A DNA stretch of 64,000 nt from the NCBI RefSeq assembly GCF_024139115.2, contig NC_085141.1, positions 69,605,481 to 69,669,480 of the forward strand. The letters are read 5' to 3'. The DNA comes from Armigeres subalbatus. Taxonomy: Eukaryota > Arthropoda > Insecta > Diptera > Culicidae. The position numbers and the translations under genes are program-made. Positions 52,990-63,035 of the stretch are shown in pieces (the stretch's first letter is position 1; the number at the start of each line of letters is the position of its first letter). The notes beneath the pieces were generated by a model, which was not told the origin of the DNA, made no database searches, and worked only from the letters and a program-made list of their open reading frames with translations.

Positions 52990-53815
52990 TCCCAGACACG
53001 CCATGTGGTATTTCAAACCACAAACCAGCGGTCTCCCATGCTTTGTGATTTTCCAAACCACAATCCATTTTCCAGCGGTCTTCCAGACACGCTTTGTGAT
53101 TTTCCAAACCACAATCCATTTTCCAGCGGTCTTCCAGACGCGCTTTGTGATTTTCCAAATTACAATCCGTTTTCCAGCGGTCTTTCAGACGCGCTTTGTG
53201 ATTTTCCCAACCACAATCCATTTTCCAGCGGTCTTCCAGACGCGCTTTGTGATTTTCCAAACCACAATCCATTTCCAGCGGTCTTCCAGACACGCTTTGT
53301 GATTTTTCAAACCACAATCCATTTTCCAGCTGTCTTCCAGACACACTTTGTGATTTTCCAAACCACAATCCATTTTCCAGCGGTCTTCCAGACACGCTTT
53401 GTGATTTTCCAAACCACAATCCATTTTCCAGCGGTCTTCCAGACGCGCTTTGTGATTTTCCAAACCATAATCCATTTTCCAGCGGTCTTCCAGACGCGCT
53501 TTGTGATTTTCCAAACCACAATCCATTTTCCAGCGGTCTTCCAGACACGCTTTGTGATTTTCCAAACCACAATCCATTTTCCAGCGGTCTTCCAGACACG
53601 CTTTGTGATTTTTCAAACCACAATCCATTTTCCAGCGGTCTTCCAGACACGCTTTGTGATTTTCCAAACCACAATCCATTTTCCAGCGGTCTTCCAGACG
53701 CGCTTTGTGATTTTCCAAACCACAATCCATTTTCCAGCGGTCTTCCAGACGCGCTTTGTGATTTTCCAAACCACAATCCATTTTGCAGCGTTCTTCCAGA
53801 CGCGCTTTGTAGTAA
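52990..53815. repeat. 51-bp tandem array
   Basis: About 16 units of 51 bp (core CCAAACCACAATCCATTTTC, then CAGCGGTCTTCCAGACGCGC and TTTGTGATTTT). Because 51 is a multiple of 3, frames of 225-305 codons stay open on both strands (for example 52942-53859 plus, 53776-52913 minus) and encode a 17-residue repeat. I regard these as array artefacts; the absence of stops on both strands at once argues against selection for a protein. Confidence 0.95.
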
Positions 53816-53945
53816 TACAAACCCATTGCCTTGTGTTTTTTAATCGTCAGATGTTTTAACACATTAGCACATTACCAATTGAATTCAACTCACCTTTTGA
53901 AATCAGCATCAGGATCCAACAAATAACCTGGCAGGATCGCCAAAA

Positions 53946-54121
53946 TGTGTGGCCCCAAATGGCCGGAGCGAATTGTTATGACAGCAGTTCTCCGTGGGTG
54001 CGTGTGCACGCCACGGAAGTCTGGCCAGAAGAGGTCGAGTCATGGCTTGCTGCGCACTGATCGACACGCTGAAGTGTTAATGTACAATCACACGCTGATG
54101 GTAATATACTCAAACCCCACA
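53946..54121 (-). repeat. 5' LTR
   Basis: 176 bp, partner of 50041-50217. On the minus strand it is followed at once by the primer-binding-like site. Confidence 0.9.
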
Positions 54122-54154
54122 ATTTTTTTGACATTTCCCATCACTGACCGTGGC

Positions 54155-54563
54155 ACCAGATTATCTAGTACAGTAGAGTGGCATTAATGTATCCGTGCGA
54201 GAAAATGAGTATAAAATCAACCAGGTAGGTGAAATTTATTATGAATGAAAACGACCGGCTGAAATTGTGAAACCAATGTAAATAACAGAACAATATTTTG
54301 GTTGCAGATCGGACGAATGAAAGAGGACTTCGTCATCTAGCAGGCAAATCATTTTGGCGTCCCGCATCAATCAGTTGGAATGGAATGATCAGTTGAAATG
54401 AAAGAAAACGGCAGGTAAGTTTCCAATTCAATTTTGATCTCTACCCGGCCGGTGCAAACATTTATGACACTTTCAGGGCTCCATTCGAAATCGGAAAACG
54501 AAATACCCACAGCAAAGTGGTAACATGGCGGAAATATCTACGGAAAGATGCGCGAAGTGATCT
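54155..54563. other. No recognised gene
   Basis: Nothing supported. Confidence 0.4.
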
Positions 54564-54565
54564 TA

Positions 54566-55161
54566 CACTCAAAATAATTGTCACTTAATTTCCACTATAA
54601 AAATCAGGTAGGCTTTAAAAATCTACATTTATGACGACCTTACTTGTGTCTAATAAATCTTACTCACATGTCATATGCTCACCAAAAAGAAATGTAGTGA
54701 AATTTAATGAAAACGTAGAAAACAATATCTATGTTCTTTTCTAGTGAATACTACTTGTCACGAAAGCATGAAAAATGTATGAGTGGGGGTACTCAGACAG
54801 AAGTCTACGTTTTGCTTAATCGCAAATGAAAAATTGTGCAGAAACGTCATGAGAGCAATTTACAAAAATAAGTCTTTGAGTATGAAATAATTATTTCATA
54901 ACTTCATTTTTGGCCCTGTCCGCCTCTAGTGGACGGGAGTTACTATCGCTCACACGGGTATTGGTGCAAACTATTATTCCAATTCACTTAAAATCTATGT
55001 TTGTTGATATTTCAATTCACTTAAATTTAATTACATTTTTTAGTGAATTGAGAGCAGTGAGTACCATCACTAACAAATCATTTAACTTCTACAAACGAAA
55101 CTAGATGGAAAATATCCGCATATGTTTTCATGTAACTCTTAAGTGAAAATTATTTTGAGTG
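54566..55161. mobile_element. TA-flanked MITE, about 600 bp
   Basis: The ends are CACTCAAAATAATTGTCACT and (inverted) CACTCAAAATAATTTTCACT, flanked by TA. No transposase. A 64-codon frame inside (54910-55104) has no recognisable domain. Confidence 0.75.
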
Positions 55162-55429
55162 TACTGTGAGTAGAATTTGGTAGTGATGCATGTAAGAGAT
55201 ACTAGGGCTATCTACGCCACTAATAAATAATTGTCAAAACACAGGGCTATACTGCTCATATATGAATATCTGTGCTATGTGGATATTAACTAATACAAAA
55301 CGTAGGACTGTCATGCTTTATTGACAGCTTTGTCACGTTAATTGGTAGCGAATGAATTTTAAACAAAATGCAAATCGCAAAAGAAAAATTAGCACTTTGC
55401 AAATAAAAATTCAATTCTAAGAACGGAAA
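55162..55429. other. AT-rich spacer
   Basis: Nothing recognised. Confidence 0.4.
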
Positions 55430-55740
55430 ATTATAATTTTAAATTTTAAATTTTCAATTTTCAATTTCAATTTCCAACTTTCAATTTTCAATTTTAATTT
55501 TTAAAATATTTTAAATATTAAGTTTCAAATTTTAAATTTTAAATTTTAAATTTTTAAACTTTAAATTTTAAATTTATAATTTTAATTAATAATTTTTAAA
55601 TTTCACATTTTATTCTAAATTTAGAGTTTTCAATTTTAAATTTTGAATTTCAGATATTAAATTTGTTTTTTTATTTTTATTTATTTTTAAACAATTTTTT
55701 TCTAATTTAATTATTTTTAATATACTTTCTATTATTATTT
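55430..55740. repeat. AAATTTT-rich simple sequence
   Basis: About 300 bp made almost only of A and T in TTTTAAATTTT-like units. Confidence 0.85.
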
Positions 55741-56269
55741 ATGTAGGGGAAGTGTATTGGTTTTGGCCACCTTAGTGCCTAATTTGGCTAACCCTGAAAA
55801 ATGCATATTTTCCAAAAAATATCAATCAGTTTCAACAGCGAATTAAGATAAGGTTATACTTCCTGTTTATTAGCTTCAAAACCCTGAAAATTGCTTTTAC
55901 TTTTGGAGTTAGGGCAAGAAATCTGGCAAAATTAGGAACATGGCCAAACTGGAAAAGGTTAAAGTTACCCTATTATATTTTTTGGCCGATACGAATATTT
56001 AAGAACTATTTTTTCTCACTTTCCCCCCTCGGATATTTTTTTCCAAAATATAATATTTTGAGGGATCAACAAAATAAAATTAGGATAATTTTGAGGATTT
56101 TCAAAACATTGTTTAACAAATCCGAGGAGTTTTTTGATTTTTTTAATTCAATTATTATTTATTTTTTATTATCTCCCCCTGACCTTTCGGATACCAGAAG
56201 GACAAAAAACTAATTAAATATTTGTAACGGCCTTATCGGCGGCGGCGTGGCAGCATCACGATGTTAGTG
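55741..56269. other. AT-rich DNA with a possible weak TIR element
   Basis: GTGTATTGGTTTTGGCCA near 55752 and TGGCCAAACTGGAAAAGG near 55944 are imperfectly inverted and could mark an old MITE of about 230 bp ending in TAGGG/CCCTA. A G+C-rich block at 56222-56260 resembles 6090-6115. Confidence 0.3.
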
Positions 56270-56289
56270 AACAGCAATAGAGGCGGCGA

Positions 56290-57165
56290 AATTTATTCGG
56301 AGGTTTTTTTCAGGAAGTCTACCGCAAATTGCTACAGGAATTTCTTCGGAAGATCCTCCACCAGTTCCTTCATGAATTTTTCCGGAAGTTGCTCCTGTAG
56401 TCCTTCCGGAAGTTACTCCGGAAGCTGCCCCCAGAAATTCCTTCGGAAGTTCCTTTTCTCACGAATTCCACCGGAAGTTCCTCCAAAAATTCTTCCTAAA
56501 GGTCCTCTTGAAGTTCTTCCAGGAATTTCTCCGGTGGATCCTTCAGTAATTCATCTAAAACTTCCTCCAAAAATTCTTCAAGAAGTTTCTCCAGGAATAC
56601 CTCCGGTACTCTCTCCACGTATTCCTCCGGAAGTTTCTCCAGAACTTCCTCCGAAAGTTCCACCAGGAATTCATCTGGCATTTCTCTAGGAATTCCTCCG
56701 GAAGTATATATAGCAATTCTTTCTGAAGTTCCTTCTGGAATATCTTCGAAGTTGATTCATGAATTCCTCCGAAAGTTCAGAGGAAATTTCATAAGAAACA
56801 ATTTATGAAGATTTGGAGTATTTTTGGAGGATCTCCAAGGAAATGGTCTGAAGAAGTTTCCAGGAGAGTTTGTAAATTCTGGGAAAGTGGAAATAAACAT
56901 TGCTGGAGTATGTCAAAGATGAAGGAATTTGCAATGAAATTTCTTGAACAATTTCTTGGGAATATCAGAAAGAATAATCGGAGGAATTCCTAGAGGAACT
57001 TCCGGAGGAATTCCAAGAGGAACTTTCGGAAGAATTCCTAGAGGAACTTCCATAAGAGTTCCTGGTGGAACTTCCATAGGAGTTTCTGGTGGAACTTCCG
57101 GAGGAATTCCTGGATGAACTTTCGGAGGAACTGCTAGAGGAATTCCTAGAGGAATTTCCAGAGGA
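56290..57165. repeat. GGAAGTTCC arrays in opposite orientations
   Basis: 56290-56790 has TTCCTCCGGAAGTTCC-type units oriented like those at 3160-5240. 56970-57165 has the complementary GAGGAACTTCCGGAGGAATT units. The 180 bp between them are non-repetitive. A 142-codon frame (56261-56689) is an array artefact. Confidence 0.85.
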
Positions 57166-57439
57166 ATGTATATTTGAAACTTTTTTTGACTATTCTAGAT
57201 TTAAATGTTGTACAAGGCCAGATATGCAACTTTATAACTGAACAAATGCGATCTCTGATAAAAACAAACATGATTGTTCAAAGGTTCTATTGAAATCGGA
57301 ATACGTCGTATATCACGTTAAACCTAACTCTGATTTGTACGTATATGGCCACCACTTTTGTTCACGTAGAGGGAATCTATGCATTTTATACAATCACATT
57401 GCATCATATAAGAGTTCATTAAACAGAATTGAAAGTTGA
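57166..57439. other. AT-rich spacer
   Basis: Would contain the 3' UTR of the candidate exon at 57440-57764. An AATAAA signal was not found close by. Confidence 0.35.
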
Positions 57440-57764
57440 TTATGTGAACCAATTTGTTGGCTGGGTACTTAGCTTCGGAGTTGCTTCGCAAACGGCCATG
57501 CGTTTTTGAAGTTCTGCGGTATGGCTTTCGGCCAACCGCTTCTCATCAGTGAGGCGACGAATCTTTGATTCAGCCTCCTCACCAAGGACGGAAATCTTCG
57601 TTTTACTATCAGTTGCATCGATGCTCAGTAGACAGCCTCGCCATTGATTCGTGTTTGTTTTGATCAGACGCTCGGCAATGCAGGCACGAACATCTCGCAG
57701 CATGCTGTCAAAGTTCCATACCAAATTTACCGCCCGATCATCAATAGCCGATTGATAATCGAGC
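57440..57764 (-). CDS. Candidate last exon of an unidentified gene
   Basis: On the minus strand a pyrimidine-rich tract ending TTCATTTTTTAG directly precedes an open frame of about 107 codons that ends in TAA (57442-57440). The exon would start at 57764 with one base of a split codon. The protein is highly charged and probably alpha-helical: LDYQSAIDDRAVNLVWNFDS, VRACIAERLIKTNTNQWRGC, then a coiled-coil-like GEEAESKIRRLTDEKRLAES. It has no repeat character and no transposon motif, and its G+C is higher than that of its neighbours. I do not recognise the family. An upstream exon was not found within the window; 57833-57903 is a retrotransposon fragment that would lie in the intron. It could also be an isolated pseudogene exon or chance. 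Confidence 0.4.
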
Positions 57765-57832
57765 CTAAAAAATGAATATTAACCGGGACTGAAATGAATA
57801 TTTTGAATTGCGGTTGATTCGCACCGACTACT

Positions 57833-57903
57833 GGCAGGCCCCTGACTCACAGATACCTAGGGGAGGGATCATCAGGCCCTTGGACATAGTCCCTGTTGCC
57901 CCC
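57833..57903 (-). repeat. RTE 5' end fragment
   Basis: On the minus strand GGGGGCAACAGGGACTATGT, then CCAAGGGCCTGATGATCCCT, matches the first 70 bp of the RTE element at 16642. It supports that position as a true RTE 5' end. Confidence 0.75.
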
Positions 57904-58550
57904 TTATCACAAGTGCTGCCTCTACTTGTCTGTGCATCATGTGGAGAAAGCAAAACAAAAAGCCTCTTGTCTAGATCCTTTTGAAGGAATTCCTTCGGAA
58001 ATTCCTAGAGGCTGTGTAGAAATTTTGTAATGAATTCATGTATGAAGCCATCTAATTGTGTTGATATTGTAAGGGATCTTTTCGAAAAACCGTTCGAAAT
58101 ATTTGCATTGCTTCCATCTAAGAGATAGTGATTAGTCCCAAATCAATACCTGTGGTATCGGATGAAAGTGGTACTACTCTTATACAAAAGTCCAGGCTTT
58201 TACCTCCTACGAATTTGTTCAAATTGCTCAATGCCAATGCTAATGCTACTCTGCCATTACAAAATTATTTTCTTTAAACATTGTTACAGAAACTCGTTGA
58301 GGTACTTGTAGAGTAATTAGCACTGGTTAGAAAAGAAAGTGAGTGTGTATTATACTTAAATCTGATTAAATTGCTTAGAGCGTGTATCAATAGTCAAAAA
58401 TTATGTTGAGTGGTCGTGCGTTCCTGGGTGTTTGTTAGTCAGTCTTGTAATAGAAGTGTTGATGAGCGGAGCGTTGTTTCGGTCGCTCACTTTACATAAA
58501 TTCGGCTGGGACATTGTTCCAGCCGAGTTTACGACAGTACTCAACTACAA
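57904..58550. other. No recognised gene
   Basis: Low-complexity to moderate DNA; a short GGAATTCC remnant lies at 57980-58005. Confidence 0.4.
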
Positions 58551-58554
58551 ATTT

Positions 58555-58988
58555 GTTTATAAAAGGCAAAACCTAGATTAATCCACCTAGCGTTGGTGGT
58601 GCCTTTCTCGTATTTAGTTAAGACACCAACCTTATATGAGGTTTATATGGTCCAATGTACCATTTTCTTCATAACTTTGAAACGCAATGACCGATCGTTA
58701 TAAAATTCAATAGTGATCAACAAGGCTTTGTCCCCTGTCGAATGAAACTTGTTGCGAGGATTTTAGTTAAGGATTACTATACGAAAACTTGTCTAATGTT
58801 TTTTATAGCTTTTGTGCACACACATACACACACATACATACACACGGACAGGCAGACATGTGCTCAACTCGTCGAGCTGAGTCGATTGGTATATAATACT
58901 ATGGGTCTCAGAGTGTTCTATAAAAAGTTCCCGTTTTCGGAGGAATGATAGCCTTTCGGTACAACTTAGTTGTACGAGAAAGGCAAAA
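58555..58988. mobile_element. Non-autonomous element with GCCTTTCTCGTA ends
   Basis: GTGCCTTTCTCGTATTTAG near 58600 is inverted relative to GTTGTACGAGAAAGGCAAAA at 58967-58987. A further AAAAGGCAAAACC copy lies at 58561. The interior has a CA-rich tract (58816-58850). I recognise it as a type common in culicine genomes; the superfamily is unclear. Confidence 0.6.
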
Positions 58989-58989
58989 A

Positions 58990-59712
58990 TATGCTTCTTC
59001 TTCTTCTTCTTATTGGCATTACATCCCCACACAGGGACAGAGCCGCCTCGCAGCTTAGTGTTCATTAAGCACTTCCACAGTTATTAACTGCGAGGTTTCT
59101 AGGCCAGGTTACCATTTTTGCAGTTTTTTTTATTCATGTATTTATTTGGTAGGCACTCTGTGTTCTTAACCGCTACTGTGCCGTGATCTACTATGGTATT
59201 CTGCTGTACAGAATCCACACAGAATCTATTTTTAGATATCCATTATTCGTTGATGTTGTCGTTGCCAGTTCGTCTTGTCGTGAGTCCATTGTGTCCGTGT
59301 CGAGTATCCAATGATCGTTGCATTGTTCGGTTGTCATTTAATCCGGGTAACGTTGGAGGAATAACTGCGAGAAGAACAAGTTGTCAGTCGTCACCAGGCA
59401 GGCGTACCCCAAAACGCCATCGTATGAGCTGCGAATCCGACGACTGACGAGGGTTTGGTGGAAAGACTGGGAATCGCACCCATGACCATTCGCTTATAAG
59501 GCGAACGTGTAGCCAACTACGCTATGGGATTTCACCGTTTTTGCATTCGTATATCATGAGGTTAACACGATGATACTTTTATGCCCAGGGAAGTCGAGAC
59601 AATTTCCAATCCGAAAAATTGTCTAGACCGACACCGGAATCGAACCCAGCCACCCTCAGCATGGTCTTGCTTTGTAGCCGCGCGTCTTACCGCACGGCTA
59701 AGGAGGGCCCCT
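58990..59712 (-). mobile_element. Feilai-like SINE interrupted by a second SINE
   Basis: Minus-strand SINE. The head at 59712-59630 reads GGGCCCTCCTTAGCCGTGCG with box B GGGTTCGATTCC, and the body passes through GTATCATCGTGTTAACC. The 3' end has TTATTAACTGTGGAAGTGCT, TAATGAACACTAAGCTGCGA and a (GAA)n tail at 58995-59009. It is split at 59122 by the SINE described separately. Wording and tail agree with the Feilai type of Aedes. Confidence 0.8.
59123..59534 (-). mobile_element. tRNA-headed SINE nested in the Feilai-like SINE
   Basis: 412-bp insertion flanked by 11-bp duplications CC(A/G)TTTTTGCA (59112-59122, 59535-59545). On the minus strand the head resembles a tRNA: box A-like TAGCGTAGTTGG, an anticodon arm TTCGC-CTTATAA-GCGAA (anticodon would be UAU, Ile-like) and box B GGGTGCGATTCCC. 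The body follows, with an A-rich 3' end. A head-less copy lies at 6150-6280. Confidence 0.85.
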
Positions 59713-59874
59713 ATGCCATAAGTTTATAAAAAATATGCCATAAGTTAGGTCATATGGCCAAAAATGTCTTGGCCGAATATTGACTTCCGCATGAAAACAT
59801 CATCGTGTTTCCTAATGGTATACGATTGCAAAAATGGTAAGTTGGAAACCTCGGAAGGAAACCAGTAAGACATA

Positions 59875-60610
59875 GGAAGTGAGAAATGAGACTCCCCTTT
59901 TATGAGCGGTGAGAAGTCTTACTCAATTCTCACTTTCTACATCACCCCTCCCTCGTTTCAGTAAAAAATGAAGAATGAGAAGTGAAAAAAAAATCTCACT
60001 TCTCACACCTCATTTCTTACATCTCATTGTGAATAACGAGAAATGCAAAGTGAGAACATAAATGAAAAGTATGAAATAAGAAGTGATCCCTAAGAAGTGA
60101 ACCTTTCCATTTCATACTTACTTCCCACTTGTTACTTTTCACTTCTCACTCTTCTCTCAGTGAAAAAATGAGAAGAAGATAAATTTAATATGAGATGTGA
60201 GGCGTCTCACTTCTCATTTCTCACTTCTCTCACACACTTCTCACTTGTCACACTATTTCCACAATTTGAAGTGAGAAAAGAAAGGCGAGATGCGAGGAGT
60301 AAGAAGTGGGATGGCTCATATCTTATTTCTCACTTCCCTTTCTTTCTTCTCACTTACTTCTTATTTGTTACTTCTCAATTCTTACGATGAGAAATGAAAA
60401 ATGAGATGTGAGAAGTATGAAGTTGGATGTCAGATGTGATAAGTGAGAAAAAAAACGTCTCACTTCTTGCTTTTTTCCTCACGTCTGACCTCGCATTCCT
60501 GATTTTTCACAGTGAGAAGTGATGAGTGTGACGGATCACTTCTCACTTCTCACTCCTCAATCCTCATTTCTTACTTCGAACTTCTCACTTCCCAATTATC
60601 ATTACTCACT
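59875..60610. repeat. TGAGAAGTGAGAAATGAG array, left block
   Basis: About 730 bp of imperfect TCACTTCTCA units that switch strand (AGAAGTGAGA) several times. Frames inside give low-complexity peptides. Confidence 0.85.
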
Positions 60611-60674
60611 TCATGCGCTTCATGTCCACTATTGTTCGGTCAAACGATATTTTTGGATATATGACCCGTTCAGC

Positions 60675-62470
60675 GAGGAGATGGAACAGCTGTGCCGTTC
60701 TCAAGAAACACGCAAGTTCTACCAGAAGCTCAACGCATCCCGCAAAGGCTTCGTGCCGCAAGCTGAAATGTGCCGGGATAAGGATGGAAGCATCTTGACG
60801 GCGAACGTGTGTTGATCGAAAGGTGGAAGCAGCACTACGAGGAACATCTGAATGGCGCTGAGAGTACAGGCAGTGAAAGTCAAGGCAGCGGAGGAGATGA
60901 CTAAGTCAGTTCAGCGGACGATGAAGCCAACCAGCCCCACCTTGAGGGAAGTTAAGGATGCCATTCAACAGCTAAAGACCAACAAAGCCGCTGGTAAGGA
61001 TGGTATCGGAGCTGAGCTCATCAAGATGGGCCCGGAAAAGCTGGCCACTTGCCTGTACAAACTGATAGTCAGAATCTGGGAAACCGAACAGCTACCGGAG
61101 GAGTGGAAGGAAGGGGTTATATGCCCCATCTACAAGAAAGGCGACAAACTGGAGTGTGAGAACTTTCAAGCTGATCACCATCCTTAATGCCGCCTACAAA
61201 GTGATATCCCAGATCATCTTCCGTCGTCTGTCACCATTAGTGAACGAGTTTGTGAGAAGTTATCGCCGGCTTCGTTGACGGCCGCTCGACAACGGACCAG
61301 ATCTTTACTGTACGGCAAATCCTTCAAAAATGCCGTGAATACCAGGTCCCAACGCACCATCTGTTCGTTGATTTCAAGGCGGCATACGACAGTATAGACC
61401 GCGTAGAGCTATGGAAAATTATGGACGAGAACAGCTTCCCTGGGAAGCTTACCAGACTGATCAAAGCAACGGTGGATGGTGTGCAAAACTGTTTCGGGCG
61501 AACACTCCAGTTCGTTTGAATCGCGCCGGGGACTAAGACAAGGTGATGGACTTTCGTGCCTGTTGTTCAACATTGCGCTAGAAGGTGTCATGCGGAGAGC
61601 CGGGTGTAACAGCCTTGGTACGATTTTCAACAGATCCAGTCAATTTATTTGCTTCGCGGATGACATGGACATTGTCGGTCAGAACATTTGCAAAGGTGGC
61701 AGAACCGTACACCCGCCTGAAACGTGAAGCAACAAAAGTTGGACTGGTGGTGAATGCGTCAAAGACAAAAGTACATGCTTGCAGGCGGAACCGAGCGCGA
61801 CAGGGCCCGCCTGGAAAGCAGTGTTACGATAGACGGGGATACCTTTGAGGTGGTCGAGGAATTCGTCTACCTCGGATCCTTGCTAACAGCTGACAACAAC
61901 GTTAGTCGTGAAATACGAAGGCGCATCATCTGTGGAAGTCGAGCCTACTATGGGCTCCAGATGAAACTGCGGTCGAAAAAGATTCGCCACCGCACCAAAA
62001 TGTGTCATGCACAAAACGTTAATAAGACCGGTTGTCCTCTACGGACATGAAACATGGATAATGCTCGAGGAGGACTTGCAAGCACTCGGAGTATTCGAGA
62101 CGGGTGCTTAGGGACCATCTTTGGCGGTGTGCAAGAAGACGGTGTGTGGCGGCGAAGAATGAACCATGAGCTCGCCCAACTCTACGGCGAACCCAGTATC
62201 CAGAAGGTAGCTAAAGCCGGAAGGTACGATGGGCAGGACATGTTGCAAGAATGCCGACCAGCAACCCTGCAAAGATGATGTTCGCTTCCGATCCGGCAGG
62301 TACGAGACGATGTGGAGCGCAGCGAGCGAGATGGGCAGACCAGGTGCAGAACGACTTGGCGAGCGTGGGGCGTATCCGAGGATGGAGAGATGCGGCCTCG
62401 AACCGTGCATTGTGGCGTCAAATTGTTGATTCAGTATTATCTGTTTAGATGTTAACTAAATAAATGAAAA
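60675..62470 (+). mobile_element. 5'-truncated RTE-clade LINE
   Basis: 1796-bp insertion between exact 14-bp duplications ATGACCCGTTCAGC (60661-60674, 62471-62484). It ends with CTAAATAAATGAAAA. The protein blocks parallel 18092-19720, but it is a different, diverged RTE. Its last 93 bp are shared with the SINE at 30243-30335. Confidence 0.9.
60679..62440 (+). pseudogene. RTE reverse transcriptase, diverged copy
   Basis: Blocks: RKFYQKLNASRKGFVPQAEM (about 60708), frame changes, AIQQLKTNKAAGKDGIGAEL (about 60963), YKKGDKLECENF (about 61129), a broken region where VPTHHLFVDFKAAYDSID-type sequence is split over frames (about 61350-61400), RRGLRQGDGLSCLLFNIALE (about 61527) and ICFADDMDIVGQN (about 61647, aspartate pair kept). 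Then come EEFVYLGSLLTADNNVSREI (about 61856) and the C-terminal WRRRMNHELAQLYGEPSIQK (about 62147) and GTRRCGAQRARWADQVQNDL. Many frameshifts are present, so it is inactive. Confidence 0.85.
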
Positions 62471-62584
62471 ATGACCCGTTCAGCAAATGACATTTACGGT
62501 CATATGTTTCATCGAATACTGATCATCAATGTACTGTACATGGGCCAAATGTAAAAAAAAAAAAACAGAGTACTCGTGCTACTT

Positions 62585-62805
62585 ACTTTTCACAGTGAGA
62601 AGTGAGTAATGAGACGTCTCACTCCTCATTTCTCACTTCTCATTGTCACTTTTTACAGTGAGAAGAGAAAAATGAAGAGTGAGAAGTGAGACGTCTCTCT
62701 TCTCATTCCTAATTAATCACTTTATGCTGTAAAAAGTGAGAAGTGAGAAATGAGGAATGAGAATTGAGACGTCTCCTTTCTTACTCCTAATTTCTCACTT
62801 TTAAA
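62585..62805. repeat. TGAGAAGTGAG array, right block
   Basis: The same unit type as 59875-60610, again in both strand senses. Confidence 0.8.
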
Positions 62806-63035
62806 ATGACCTATTTGTCCAAATGGCCTATTCGGCCAAATGTCCTATTCAGCCAAATGACCCTTTCGGTCAAACGACCCTTTCGACCAAACGACCCCTT
62901 CGGCCAAATAACCCTTTCGGCCAAATGACCCTTTCAGCCTAATGACGCTTCCAGCCAAAAGACCCGTTCGGCCTAATGGTATATTCGGCCCAACAACTAT
63001 CGGCCTAGTGGCATTCGGCCAAACGACCCTTCCCG
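62806..63035. repeat. TTCGGCCAAATGACCC minisatellite
   Basis: About 14 imperfect units of 15-17 bp. The RTE target site ATGACCCGTTCAGC (60661 and 62471) is itself one such unit, so the RTE inserted into this family. Confidence 0.85.

Larger units (their letters stand above)
50041..54121 (-). mobile_element. Non-autonomous LTR retrotransposon
   Basis: 4081-bp element with two direct repeats that begin TG and end CA, about 177 bp each. It is flanked by ATTTT on both sides (50036-50040, 54122-54126). On the minus strand the primer-binding-like TTTTGGCGATCCTGCCAGG directly follows the 5' LTR (53945-53927), and a polypurine tract GAGAGAAGAGGGGAAA directly precedes the 3' LTR (50233-50218). No gag or pol motif is present in the 3.7-kb interior, which holds a hAT-like element and a 51-bp satellite. 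It would depend on proteins from another element (LARD-like). Confidence 0.9.
49926..54146. mobile_element. hAT MITE split by an LTR element
   Basis: The ends CAGTGACGGGAAATGTCA (49926) and, inverted, CAGTGATGGGAAATGTCA (54146) are flanked by exact 8-bp duplications ACCGTGGC (49918-49925, 54147-54154). Without the LTR element inside it would be about 135 bp. The 8-bp duplication and CAG start identify hAT. Confidence 0.9.

Noticed and set aside
52913..53862. Open frames of 225-305 codons on both strands
   Set aside because: A 51-bp unit without stops keeps several frames open at once; no domain or start context.
49918..54154. A single 4.2-kb hAT transposon
   Set aside because: LTRs, primer site, polypurine tract and the ATTTT duplication show that most of it is an LTR element inserted in a small MITE.
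59455..59534. Genuine tRNA-Ile gene
   Set aside because: It folds well in the anticodon arm but forms the head of a 412-bp element with a target duplication and a second, head-less copy.
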